In this document: positions 30,497-37,267 of the stretch, piece after piece
Layout: each line of letters starts with the position of its first letter
Position numbering within the stretch: the stretch's first letter is position 1
Assembly (NCBI GenBank): GCA_021777685.1
Contig: JAJYDH010000003.1
Span: 1-37,267 of the forward strand
Length of the DNA stretch: 37,267 nucleotides
Direction: 5' to 3'
Source of the DNA: Planctomycetota bacterium
Lineage (GTDB): Bacteria; Planctomycetota; Planctomycetia; Isosphaerales; Isosphaeraceae
Notes under the pieces: model-generated
What the model was told of the DNA's origin: nothing
What the model saw: only the letters and a program-made list of their open reading frames with translations
Databases searched by the model: none
Made by a program: the position numbers and the translations under genes

Positions 30497-31522
30497 TCAG
30501 GGCCGGGACGACCGGAGCCGCCAGCGCTGGAGCCGGAAGAGTCCTCGGCGGTCGAGCCAGGCCGCCTCCTCCTCGAACCCCGAGCGGTCGGCCAGCGAAC
30601 GGAGCATCTCGGGGGTGTACTTGTGCGAGTTCTCGGTGTGGATCGACTCCCCCTCGTCGAACCGGGTCGTCAGCCCGGCGCCGGGGATGGCCACCTCCTG
30701 GGCCTCGCGGCTGACCAGGTGCATCTCGACCCGGCGGAGGTCGGCCCGGTAGCGGGCCCGGTGCTCGAACCGGCCGAGGTCGAACCGGCCGCCCAGCTCG
30801 CGGTTGATCCGTTCGAGGATGTTGAGGTTGAACCGGGCGGTCACCCCTCGGGCGTCGTCGTAGGCCGCTTCGAGCGCGGCCGGATCCTTGTCGAGGTCGG
30901 TCCCCAGGAGCAGGCGGTCGGCCGGGTCCATGCTGGAGGCCAGGAGCGAGAGCAGGTCGACGGCCTCGTCGGCCTCGTAGTTCCCCAGGCTGGAGCCGAG
31001 GAAGACGAACAGCTTGGGGCGGTCGAACCGCTCGACCACGCCGGCCAGGGCGTCGCGATAATTCGCCGCGAAGCCCGTCACCCGGAGGTCGGGGTAGGCC
31101 CGGACCAGCCCCTCGGCCGACTCTTCGAGGATCGTCTTCGAGACGTCGATCGGCACGTAATGGAGGGCCCCGTAGGCCCGGAGCGCCGCCTCGATCAGGC
31201 GGCGGGTCTTGGACGAGCTGCCGCTGCCCAGCTCGACCATCACGGGGTCGGCCAGCCAGCCGGCGACCATAGCGTCGGCGTGCTCTCCGAGGATGGCGTC
31301 CTCGGTCCGGGTCAGGTAATACTCGGGCAGGTCGCAGATCTGCTCGAAGAGTCGGGAGCCCTGGTCGTCGTAGAAGTAGCGACAGGGCAGGGTCTTGGGG
31401 CGAGACCGGAGGCCCGAGCGGACGGCGAGGGCGAAGGCGTCCGGCGCCTCTCCGGCGGATTCCCCGCCTTCAACGATCGCCAGGCGTCTGGGTCGGGCGG
31501 GCGGAGCGGCCTCGAATCGCAA
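30497..31522 (-). CDS. egtD: EgtD, L-histidine N-alpha-methyltransferase
   Basis: 341 residues. EgtD makes hercynine from histidine and three SAM, the first step of ergothioneine synthesis. Visible family motifs are RYFYDDQGSRLFEQICDLPEYYLTRTE (about 48-74), the SAM loop ELGSGSSSKT (97-106), FLGSSLGNY (174-182) and ENSHKY (297-302). The residues I recall as histidine-binding in the mycobacterial enzyme (N166, Y206, M252, E282, S284) correspond here to N181, Y221, M267, E297 and S299, all with the same offset of 15. The TTG start at 31522 is preceded by GAGGTGAT 2 bases away and has no ATG or GTG competitor nearby. No EgtB is in the window. Confidence 0.92.
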   Translation of the reverse strand: MRFEAAPPARPRRLAIVEGGESAGEAPDAFALAVRSGLRSRPKTLPCRYFYDDQGSRLFEQICDLPEYYLTRTEDAILGEHADAMVAGWLADPVMVELGSGSSSKTRRLIEAALRAYGALHYVPIDVSKTILEESAEGLVRAYPDLRVTGFAANYRDALAGVVERFDRPKLFVFLGSSLGNYEADEAVDLLSLLASSMDPADRLLLGTDLDKDPAALEAAYDDARGVTARFNLNILERINRELGGRFDLGRFEHRARYRADLRRVEMHLVSREAQEVAIPGAGLTTRFDEGESIHTENSHKYTPEMLRSLADRSGFEEEAAWLDRRGLFRLQRWRLRSSRP

Positions 31523-31643
31523 GGATCACCTCGGTTGCGTTGTGTCCGGTCCCTTGGACGGGGGCCGGGGAATCTGCCTGATCCCCGACGGAGAGGATCC
31601 TCGCCCGCCATCGCATGCCGTCCGACTCGCGACGAGATCGAGG

Positions 31644-31666
31644 CCGGCGCCCTGACCGGGCGCCGG
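31644..31666 (-). other. Hairpin in the presumed egtD leader
   Basis: CCGGCGCCC and GGGCGCCGG pair perfectly over 9 bp around a 5-base loop, 122 bases or more upstream of the egtD start and just downstream of the possible promoter. Its role, if any, is unknown. Confidence 0.4.
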
Positions 31667-31678
31667 GCCGACTCTCAC

Positions 31679-31707
31679 GCTATAGACGACCGGGGACGTC
31701 CGGGCAA
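31679..31707 (-). promoter_or_regulatory. Possible sigma-70-like promoter for egtD
   Basis: On the - strand TTGCCC (31707-31702) and TATAGC (31684-31679) are separated by 17 bases. The match to consensus is partial and the leader would be about 150 bases long. Confidence 0.3.
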
Positions 31708-31754
31708 GGGGCCGACGGCGGCCCCATTTTGCCAGCATCTCCGGTGCCAAGCGG

Positions 31755-31789
31755 CTGACACTCCCCGGCGAGAGGGCCCGGGGAGTCAG
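31755..31789 (-). terminator. Hairpin after the phosphofructokinase gene
   Basis: CTCCCCGG and CCGGGGAG form 8 bp, extended by CTGA/TCAG after a 2-base bulge, with a 9-base loop. It lies about 85 bases beyond the stop of the phosphofructokinase gene. There is no T-run. Confidence 0.45.
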
Positions 31790-31873
31790 CATTGTAGTCG
31801 GGCCGTCCACCCCCGGCGTCCCGGCTCCCTCCGGGCCGATCGGCCGGGGTTGGCGAGGGTGACGGTCGCCCGA

Positions 31874-33253
31874 TCACCCCTCGGGCGGGAGCCGGCGGAT
31901 TCGCTTGTGCATGTGGACGTTCACCGAGTCGTAGGGATGGGCGAGGTTTCCGGTGTCGAAGATCGAGCGGATGCACTCGACGTCCTCGGCCCCCAGCGCG
32001 TTGGTGAACATCGAGCGGAAATATTCCACGCCCTGATGCGAGGGCTGGAATCGCTTGGGGTCGTAGAAGGCGACCGGGAGCGGGCGGGCGTGGATGACGC
32101 CCCAGCGGTCGCGGAGCTTGTTGGCGTCCATGCTGTCGAGCTGGAAGCCGCCGTCCCGGCTCTGGAGGGTGGCCACGCAGTTGTGGTAGCCGTCGAGCAG
32201 CAGCTCGACCGCCTTGCCGCCGAGCTGCGAGCCGAAGAACCGGTCGAACTGGATCGGCCGGCCGCCGCGCTGGGTGTGGCCGATCTTCCGGACGAAGATG
32301 GCGGCGTTGGCGCTCTCGTTCCGACGCTGGCGGGTGAAGTAGGCGTCGCCGATCTCCTCGGCCAGGAGCCGCTTGACCGCCTCGGCGGCCCCGGTGTACT
32401 GGACGTTGCCGGCCGGGTCGTGGGTGGCGACCTTCGAGCCGAGGATGTCGCCGTCGACGTCGGTGATCCCCTCCGAGACGCAGATGACCGCGTGCTTCTG
32501 GACGTCGAGGACGGAGATGACCTTCTCGACCAGCGGTCCCGGGTCGACCGGCGACTCGGGCACGAGGATGACGTCGGGCTGGCCGTAGGCCGTCCCCAGC
32601 GCGATCATCCCGCAGTCGCGGCCCATCACCTCGATGATCGCGATCCGGCGATGGCTCTCGGCCGTGGTCCTGATCCGCTGGACGCTCAGCGACGAGACGT
32701 AGACCGCCGTGGCGTAGCCGGGCGTCACGTAGTTGACCATCTCGTCGAGGCCGAACTCCCGGTTGGGCCTCTTCTTGTAGCGATAGCCCCGGGGCCCTGC
32801 GTCGGGCTCGCGGGCGTATTCGTTCGGCTCGTCGGGGTAGTTCAGGCCGAGGTCGTTGTCGATCGTCTTGGGGGCGAGGACCGTGGGCAGGAAATTGCTC
32901 AGGGGCTGCATGCCGTTGAGCGTGCCGTCGCCGCCGACGCAGATCAGGCCGTCGATGTCCAGTCGCTTGAGCCGGTGGGCGACCCGGGCGATGGTCTCCA
33001 GGTCGTCGCCGTCGACGTAGTCGCGCGAGGCTCCCAGGATCGTGCCGCCCATGGTCGCGTCGAGCTCGGGGATCTTCTGGAACAGCGGGTTCAGGTGGAC
33101 GTGCGGCACCTCGTGGTTCAGCAGGCCGCTGAACCCCTTGATGATGCCGTAGACCTCCACCCGGGCCTTGTTGGCGCGCTCCACGGCGCCTTCGATCGTC
33201 GCGTTCAGGGCCGGGGTATCGCCCCCCGCGGTGAGGATGCCGATCCGCTTCAT
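31874..33253 (-). CDS. 6-phosphofructokinase, long type with mixed phosphoryl-donor signature
   Basis: 459 residues of the PFK-A superfamily. Motifs are ILTAGGDTPALNA near the start, GGDGT at 107-111, PKTIDND at 128-134, MGRDCG at 210-215, and GHTQRGGRP in the substrate region. In this family Gly at the GGDG position goes with ATP use, while Lys in PKTIDND is usual for pyrophosphate enzymes; the Gly/Lys pair is known from long ATP-dependent members, so ATP is the more likely donor but not certain. It performs the committed step of glycolysis, or its reverse if PPi-linked. ATG 33253 (MKRIGIL) is preceded by AAGG; the open frame upstream is not family-like. Confidence 0.9.
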   Translation of the reverse strand: MKRIGILTAGGDTPALNATIEGAVERANKARVEVYGIIKGFSGLLNHEVPHVHLNPLFQKIPELDATMGGTILGASRDYVDGDDLETIARVAHRLKRLDIDGLICVGGDGTLNGMQPLSNFLPTVLAPKTIDNDLGLNYPDEPNEYAREPDAGPRGYRYKKRPNREFGLDEMVNYVTPGYATAVYVSSLSVQRIRTTAESHRRIAIIEVMGRDCGMIALGTAYGQPDVILVPESPVDPGPLVEKVISVLDVQKHAVICVSEGITDVDGDILGSKVATHDPAGNVQYTGAAEAVKRLLAEEIGDAYFTRQRRNESANAAIFVRKIGHTQRGGRPIQFDRFFGSQLGGKAVELLLDGYHNCVATLQSRDGGFQLDSMDANKLRDRWGVIHARPLPVAFYDPKRFQPSHQGVEYFRSMFTNALGAEDVECIRSIFDTGNLAHPYDSVNVHMHKRIRRLPPEG

Positions 33254-33327
33254 CGTGGTTGCCTTCGTCCGGTTTGGACCGATCGCGGAGCGTCCCGAGC
33301 TGGAGAGGGGGAGCGGGAGTCCGAAGT

Positions 33328-33540
33328 CTATACGAGGGTCAAGCTGGGTCCGCCTTCGAGCTGCACGACGTCTCCCAGGGCCATCTGCCGGCGCTTCCGG
33401 AGTTCGACCTCCCCGTTGACGCGCACCATCCCGTCGGCGATGAGGGCCTTGGCCTCCCCGCCGTGGGCGACCCACCCGGAAAGTTTCAGGACCTGCGTCA
33501 AGTTGATCGGGCGATCACCGACGTTCAACGGTTCCGTCAT
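33328..33540 (-). CDS. S4-domain RNA-binding protein, YbcJ/YaaA-like
   Basis: 70 residues, which is a whole S4 domain: INLTQVLKLSGWVAHGGEAK, ALIADGMVRVNGEVELRKRR, then LGDVVQLEG. Such small proteins bind structured RNA, perhaps rRNA or tRNA. The start overlaps the end of the cvpA-like gene by 26 bases, so the two are probably translated together. It lies 74 bases before the phosphofructokinase gene. Confidence 0.85.
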   Translation of the reverse strand: MTEPLNVGDRPINLTQVLKLSGWVAHGGEAKALIADGMVRVNGEVELRKRRQMALGDVVQLEGGPSLTLV

Positions 33541-34123
33541 TGGCCTCACTCGTCCGCTTCATCTCGGCCTCGACCGCCGGCAGGACCACGGGGAGGGACT
33601 TCTCGCCGGCCGCGACGGCGTCCCTGGCCTCGGCGATGAACGGCGCCAGGGCATCGCGGGCCTCCGAGGGCAGGACCGGCCCGACGGCGTTCATCACGCC
33701 GCCCACCAGCTTGCCCGAGGGGCTGGAGAAGATCGGGTCGCGCATCGACGGGGCCAGACTCACCACGAAGAATGTCGCCACCACGCCGATCAGGGCCCCT
33801 TCCAGCCCGCCGAGGACCATCCCCAGGTGCCGGTCGAACGCTTCGAACTGCAGCCGCTTGAGGATCGCCCGGAAGATCCAGGCCACCAGGAAGATCCCCC
33901 CCGAGACGCCCGCGTAGATGGTCAGCATCGCCAGCGCCCGCGCGACCTCCGGGGTGCCCGGGAAGTGCGGAGCGAGCTGGATCGAGAGCTGGTGAGAGGC
34001 CATGTACCCCACGATCAACGAGGCGATGCTGGCCAGTTGCCAGGTCACGCCTCGCCAGGCCCCCCAGACCATCCCCGCCACCAGAATGCCGGCCATCGCC
34101 GCGTCGTAGATCGTCAGAGTCAT
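33515..34123 (-). CDS. CvpA family membrane protein
   Basis: 202 residues. About four hydrophobic segments match the CvpA/colicin V production family: IYDAAMAGILVAGMVWGAWR, WQLASIASLIVGYMASH, TIYAGVSGGIFLVAWIFRAI and GGLEGALIGVVATFFVVSLA. The cytosolic or periplasmic tail is charged and helical. ATG 34123 has GGGAGG about 6 bases upstream, a strong ribosome site, so upstream in-frame starts are set aside. Family function is poorly defined (envelope homeostasis in some bacteria). Confidence 0.85.
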   Translation of the reverse strand: MTLTIYDAAMAGILVAGMVWGAWRGVTWQLASIASLIVGYMASHQLSIQLAPHFPGTPEVARALAMLTIYAGVSGGIFLVAWIFRAILKRLQFEAFDRHLGMVLGGLEGALIGVVATFFVVSLAPSMRDPIFSSPSGKLVGGVMNAVGPVLPSEARDALAPFIAEARDAVAAGEKSLPVVLPAVEAEMKRTSEANDGTVERR

Positions 34124-34544
34124 CCTGACCTCCCGGTCAATCATCAAGGGGACCGATCGTCCTTGGTCCACCCTTACTCTACCGGCGGGGGCCCGAATCT
34201 CAAAGCGGGGAATCGGCAAAACGCGGCGACTTGTGAAGGATCGAGGAAAGACGGGGTGCCCCTCCCGGTTTTGGAGTTCGTAGGGGACGCTTCGCGTCCC
34301 GTCCGCCAGGACACCCCGCGTCCCATCCGCCGATCGGATGCCTCGGGACGCGAAGCGTCCCCTACAAGATCCGAGACCACTCGCCATTCGAGAGACGACC
34401 TGCCAGCAAGGTCCAAAATCGGGAGCGGCACCCGGAAAGACGTCTCCGTCTTGCGAAGACCGATCATCCGTGCGATCTTCGACGGTGGAACTGCCCTTTT
34501 CAACGAGGCCGGGGACCTCATCCCTCCCGGGCGGAGACCCACTC
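34124..34544. other. Non-coding region between cvpA and the toxin-antitoxin pair
   Basis: About 420 bases with no supported gene. The centre holds the REP-like inverted repeat at 34280-34365. The part just before the antitoxin gene has GGAG at 34533-34536, 8 bases before its ATG. No convincing promoter boxes were found. Confidence 0.45.
34280..34365. repeat. REP/MITE-like inverted repeat with 21-bp perfect arms
   Basis: Arms 34280-34300 and 34345-34365 are exact reverse complements of 21 bases. Each arm is itself a small hairpin (GGGACGC TTC GCGTCCC on the left). Between them is another stem, CATCCG (34324-34329) with CGGATG (34335-34340). The nested design is typical of REP-type or miniature mobile elements. 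Confidence 0.75.
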
Positions 34545-34775
34545 ATGGCGACAACGATCGACATCCGGGAACTGGCGGACAGGTTCGCCGAATTCGTCGC
34601 GAAGGCGGCCGAGACGGGCGAGGTGATCGTGACCGATCGGGGCACTCCCAGGGCCCGCCTCCTGCCGCTCTCCCCGCGGAAAAGTCGGCTCGCGGGCCTT
34701 CATGCCGGGGCCATTCAGGCCCAAACGGATTTCGACGCCCCGCTGCCGGACGAATTCTGGACCGGCCAGCCGTGA
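34545..34775 (+). CDS. Phd/YefM-type antitoxin
   Basis: 76 residues. The start ATTIDIRELADRFAEFVAKA and GEVIVTDRGTPRARLLPL are the DNA-binding fold of Phd-type antitoxins. The C-terminus (AGLHAGAIQ, then DAPLPDEFWTGQP) is the toxin-binding part and is highly typical of planctomycete members. GGAG lies 8 bases before ATG 34545. Its stop overlaps the toxin start by 4 bases (GTGA), so the pair would be co-translated. The partner toxin gene is broken here, leaving an orphan antitoxin. Confidence 0.88.
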   Translation: MATTIDIRELADRFAEFVAKAAETGEVIVTDRGTPRARLLPLSPRKSRLAGLHAGAIQAQTDFDAPLPDEFWTGQP

Positions 34776-35187
34776 GGGCCCTGCTCGACACTCACACCTT
34801 CATCTGGTGGGACGGAGAGCCTTCGCGACTTTCTCCGAGAGTCCTGGCCCTGCTCCAGGATCCTTCGTGTGAAGTCCTGCTGAGCGTCGTCAGTCTATGG
34901 GAGATGCTGATCAAGTCGCAACTGGGCAAGATGACGATCCGGCTCCCCTTGGCCGAGATCGTCGCCCAGCAGGTGGACAACGGCCTGACTGTCCTCCCCG
35001 TCACCATATCGATGGTGACGGGGAGGACAGTCAGGCCGTCGATCATGTCCTCGACCTGGAAGGATTGCCTGCCGTACACAAGGACCCGTTCGATCGTCTC
35101 CTGATCGCCCAGGCTCGCGTCGAGGGGGCGGTCCTGCTGAGCGTGGATCAGGTCTTCTCCCAATATCCGGTGCCGCTCATCTGGTGA
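34772..35187 (+). pseudogene. VapC-like PIN-domain toxin gene broken by an inverted duplication
   Basis: The GTG start at 34772 opens VRALLDTHTFIWWDGEPSRL, with the first PIN acidic residue in LLDTHTF; a second follows in SVVSLWEML. Frame one runs to NGLTVLPVTI, then enters inserted sequence and ends at 35104 with unrelated residues. The correct continuation (HVLDLEGLPAVHKDPFDRLL, then IAQARVEGAVLLSVDQVF) is intact in another frame to the TGA at 35185-35187. Removing 32 bases (35008-35039) restores one continuous frame of about 127 residues. As it stands the product lacks the late PIN acidic residue (DPFDRLL) and should be inactive as a ribonuclease. Confidence 0.85.
34980..35039. repeat. 28-bp perfect inverted duplication inside the toxin gene
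   Basis: Bases 34980-35007 and 35012-35039 are exact reverse complements with a 4-base centre (ATCG). The 32 bases 35008-35039 equal the reverse complement of the left arm plus CGAT, the four bases that follow the insertion. This is the mark of a fold-back copying event at the ATCGAT palindrome in the original gene. Confidence 0.9.
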
Positions 35188-35326
35188 GCTTCGAGGATTC
35201 GCCAGGCTGGGAAATTCGCCCCGAGGTGGCGATGCAAGAGAGGATACATGGCAACACGAAAAATCGTCAAGTAAATAACAATTCACGCTATTAAATTAAA
35301 AGCGACTATCTGACACCGATGAATCC

Positions 35327-36283
35327 TCAAAGAATCCTCGGCTCCAGCGGCATGGCGTCCGCCAGGAGGTCGCCGGGCGGGAGCGGGTGGGCGAGCCCTT
35401 CGGTCGATCCGAGCCGGGCGAGGTAGTCGACCATGCATTCGGCCACGGGCCTCATGAGGCCGGGCAGGAGGGATTCGAGCCGGGGCGAGAGCAGGCCGCC
35501 GGAGAGCGGCCGGGGGGCCCCCTGGCCGAGTTCGGCGGTGGTCTTGCCGACGATCAGGCCCGGGTCGAGGCCGAATCCGCGGGCCAGGGCCCGCGCGAAG
35601 TGGACCCGGTCCATCACCTCGGGCCCGGCGACGTGGATCAGGCCCGAGAGGCCCAGCTCGACGAGGTCGATGACGGCCCTCGCGACGTCGGGGCCGTAGC
35701 TCGGGTTCGAGACCTGGTCGGAGGGGCATTCCAGCGTCTTGCCGCTCGAGAGGGCCTTCGCCAGTTGATACGAGAAGTTCTTCCCCTGCCGCTCCGGCCC
35801 GTAGACCCAGGAGGTCCGGACGGTCAATTGCGAGCCGCCCAGGGCCTCGGCCAGGGCGTGCTCGGCCTCCAGCTTGGACTTCCCGTAGGCCGAGAGGGGG
35901 TTGGTGGGGCTCTCCTCGGAGAACGGGCCGGCCACGCCGTCGAAGACGTAATCGGTCGAAAAATAGACGAACTTCGACCCGAATTCGGCTGCGACCTTCG
36001 CCAGGTTCAGGGGCTGCTCGACGTTGGCCGACCGGGCTTTGGCCGGGTCGCGCTCGCAGCCGTCGACCCAGGTGAACCCGGCGGGGTAGAAGACGACGTC
36101 GGGCTTCTGATCGCGGAGCCAGGCGGCGGAAGCCTCCAGGTCGGCGGCGTTCAGGGGGACCAGGCCGGGGAAGCTGACGGTGGCGTAAGTCCCGACGGCC
36201 TCGTGACCCCGTTCGACCAGGGTCCGGAGGAGCCAGCCGCCGATCTGCCCCGACCCGCCGACGACGACCGCTCGAAGTGGCAT
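35327..36283 (-). CDS. RmlD-like NAD(P)-dependent sugar nucleotide reductase
   Basis: 318 residues of the extended SDR type. The nucleotide-binding loop GGSGQIGG lies at 9-16, a STDYVFDG motif at 109-116 and the catalytic Y133-x3-K137 in AYGKSK. SEESPTNPLSAYGKSKLEAE, WVYGPERQGKNFSYQLA and IHVAGPEVMDRVHFARALA are typical of the dTDP-4-dehydrorhamnose reductase branch. It probably reduces a 4-keto sugar nucleotide for cell-surface glycans; the substrate cannot be fixed, and rmlA, B and C are not in the window. ATG 36283 shares one base with the stop of the pyrophosphatase gene (TGATG), so the two are translated together. Confidence 0.85.
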   Translation of the reverse strand: MPLRAVVVGGSGQIGGWLLRTLVERGHEAVGTYATVSFPGLVPLNAADLEASAAWLRDQKPDVVFYPAGFTWVDGCERDPAKARSANVEQPLNLAKVAAEFGSKFVYFSTDYVFDGVAGPFSEESPTNPLSAYGKSKLEAEHALAEALGGSQLTVRTSWVYGPERQGKNFSYQLAKALSSGKTLECPSDQVSNPSYGPDVARAVIDLVELGLSGLIHVAGPEVMDRVHFARALARGFGLDPGLIVGKTTAELGQGAPRPLSGGLLSPRLESLLPGLMRPVAECMVDYLARLGSTEGLAHPLPPGDLLADAMPLEPRIL

Positions 36284-36825
36284 CAGTGGAACCCTTTCCG
36301 TCGGTGCTTGCTGTAGCGCTGGAGCGAGTCCTCGATGATCGGCAGGGCGACGTCCGACGACTGGATCTCGTCGACCTCGACCGACTTGCCCTCCAGGAGC
36401 TTGTAGTCCTGGAAGAACCGGCGGAGCATCATCAGCCGGTGCGGCGGCAGCTCGTGGGCCTCGCGGAAGCTGTTGAACTCGGGGTCGCCGACGGCGACGG
36501 CCAGGATCTTGTGGTCGGGCTTGCCGGTGTCGAGCATCGTCATCAGGCCGATCGCCCGGGCCGTCACCAGGGTCATCGGCGCGACGGCCTCCTGGCAGAG
36601 CACCAGGACGTCGAGCGGGTCGTCGTCCTCGGCGTAGGTCTGGGGGATGAAGCCGTAGTTGGCCGGATAGTAGACGGCCGAGTAGAGCACGCGGTCGAGC
36701 CGGAGGAGCCCGGTCTTCTTGTCCAGCTCGTACTTGACGCTCGACCCCATCGGGATCTCGACCAGGGCGTTGAACTCTCGGGGGAGGTTCTCGCCCGGGG
36801 TGACGTCGTGCCAGGGGTGCAGCAT
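36283..36825 (-). CDS. ppa: Inorganic pyrophosphatase, class A
   Basis: 180 residues, the usual length. The metal-binding core is [10 protein letters not shown] (D67, D69, D72 region), with K31, D99, D104, K106 and YK at 141-142 in the expected places; [10 protein letters not shown] and [11 protein letters not shown] are family motifs. It splits pyrophosphate to phosphate and so pulls biosynthetic reactions forward, including sugar-nucleotide synthesis, which fits its coupling to the RmlD-like gene. ATG 36825 is the only suitable start. Confidence 0.93.
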   Translation of the reverse strand: MLHPWHDVTPGENLPREFNALVEIPMGSSVKYELDKKTGLLRLDRVLYSAVYYPANYGFIPQTYAEDDDPLDVLVLCQEAVAPMTLVTARAIGLMTMLDTGKPDHKILAVAVGDPEFNSFREAHELPPHRLMMLRRFFQDYKLLEGKSVEVDEIQSSDVALPIIEDSLQRYSKHRRKGFH

Positions 36826-36936
36826 CTTATTGGAGCCTTCGGCGTCGAGGGGGTCCGGGCCGGGTGTCGTCTCGCCAGTGCGGGGCCGATTATAGCAAAT
36901 CCCGGGGCGATCACCAGCCGATCGGGTCGCCCCGGA

Positions 36937-37267
36937 TCACCGGGCGCCGGCCTGGATCACCAGGCCGCCGATCACGATCAAGGCCAGGCCGATCCAGGTC
37001 GACGCCGGGATGGCCTCCCGGAACCAGAATCGGCCCGCCAGGACGCTTGCCAGGGCGAAGACGGCGACGTAGGCCCCCAGGAGCCGGGAGAAGTCCCAAT
37101 TCACCAGGTTGACGACCAGTCCATAGACGGCCAGCATCAGGCAGCCGGCCAGGACCGAAGGCCACCCCCGGCCCCGGAGCCCTTCGCGGATGAAGGCGTC
37201 GCCGCCGACCTCCAGCAGGGCCGCCACGACGAAGATGATGAGGATTGGCGCGCTGGACGTTCCGATT
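36937..37267 (-). CDS. SMR/EamA-like small membrane transporter, 5' end cut by the window
   Basis: About 110 residues are visible and the frame is still open at the window edge, so the true start may lie outside. There are four hydrophobic segments: APILIIFVVAALLEVGGDAF, LAGCLMLAVYGLVVNLVNW, RLLGAYVAVFALASVLAGRF and WIGLALIVIGGLVIQAG. The Glu in the first (ALLEVGG) sits where small multidrug-resistance proteins have their essential acid. It is probably a drug/metabolite-type exporter subunit; substrate unknown. Confidence 0.7.
   Translation of the reverse strand, partial: IGTSSAPILIIFVVAALLEVGGDAFIREGLRGRGWPSVLAGCLMLAVYGLVVNLVNWDFSRLLGAYVAVFALASVLAGRFWFREAIPASTWIGLALIVIGGLVIQAGAR

Larger units (their letters stand above)
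31523..31873. other. Non-coding region between the phosphofructokinase gene and egtD
   Basis: 351 bases without a supported gene. They contain a hairpin after the phosphofructokinase gene (31755-31789), a possible egtD promoter (31679-31707) and a hairpin in the presumed egtD leader (31644-31666). Nothing else is apparent. Confidence 0.5.

Noticed and set aside
30248-30500. Repeated peptide reading (IGWVRI) through the 48-bp tandem repeats
   Set aside because: The 48-bp unit is a multiple of three, so any open frame gives a peptide repeat; DNA-level hairpins explain it better, and there is no ribosome site or plausible gene end.
30248-34771. Very long + strand open frame across the egtD, phosphofructokinase and cvpA region
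   Set aside because: It is antisense to well-supported genes; strong third-position GC bias removes stop codons from such frames. Only its last part, the toxin gene, is real.
34792-35286. 164-codon - strand open frame over the toxin gene
   Set aside because: It is antisense to the recognisable PIN-domain protein; its seeming similarity (a GLTVLPVTI stretch) is only the palindrome read from the other side.
1-37267. CRISPR arrays, rRNA and tRNA genes
   Set aside because: No regularly spaced repeats with unique spacers and no recognisable rRNA or tRNA sequence; the 48-bp array has no spacers of CRISPR type.

Overview
The window is high-GC chromosomal DNA, roughly two-thirds G+C, with strong G/C bias at third codon positions. 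It looks like a planctomycete, most likely of the Isosphaeraceae. The pointers are a Planctomycetes-type dehydrogenase/HEAT/cytochrome c protein, a Ser/Thr kinase fused to a formylglycine-generating-enzyme-like domain, a Minf_1886-type small protein, and an antitoxin with a C-terminus I associate with this family. The assignment comes from protein character only; there is no rRNA in the window.

Left host block (1-12715). A truncated secreted dehydrogenase/HEAT/cytochrome c protein is followed 5 bases later by a neutral-ceramidase-like secreted hydrolase on the + strand. Convergent to these is a two-gene signalling unit on the - strand: a Ser/Thr kinase-FGE fusion, then a soluble PAS hybrid histidine kinase. 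Divergent from it on the + strand come a YitT-family membrane protein, a secreted TPM-HbpS/GlcG fusion and a Mug-type DNA glycosylase. A - strand group holds a RicT/PSP1 protein, a Minf_1886-family protein, a 43-residue membrane peptide and a methyltransferase. A Trm112-like zinc protein is read away from ricT.

Phage-derived block (about 12768-29894). Some 23 tightly packed genes all lie on the - strand, many joined by TGATG, ATGA or GTGA start/stop overlaps. They run in virion-assembly order: small HTH protein (possible small terminase), large terminase, portal, 37-residue membrane peptide, scaffold-like protein, SU10/DUF5309-type major capsid protein, connector-like proteins, tail tube, two related chaperone-position proteins, a disordered protein where a tape measure is expected, and tail/baseplate proteins. 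I find no integrase, repressor, replication, lysis or maturation-protease gene, no tRNA and no clear att repeats. This is either a degraded or satellite prophage or a domesticated, gene-transfer-agent-like particle. Strong hairpins follow the portal and major capsid genes.

Right host block (29895-37267). After a repeat-rich non-coding stretch come egtD (ergothioneine histidine methyltransferase), a phosphofructokinase, and a cvpA/S4-domain pair, all on the - strand. A REP-like inverted-repeat element and a Phd/VapC-type toxin-antitoxin pair follow on the + strand. The toxin gene is broken by an exact inverted duplication that makes a 60-base hairpin. The window closes with inorganic pyrophosphatase and an RmlD-like reductase, translationally coupled, and a small multidrug-resistance-like membrane protein cut by the window edge.
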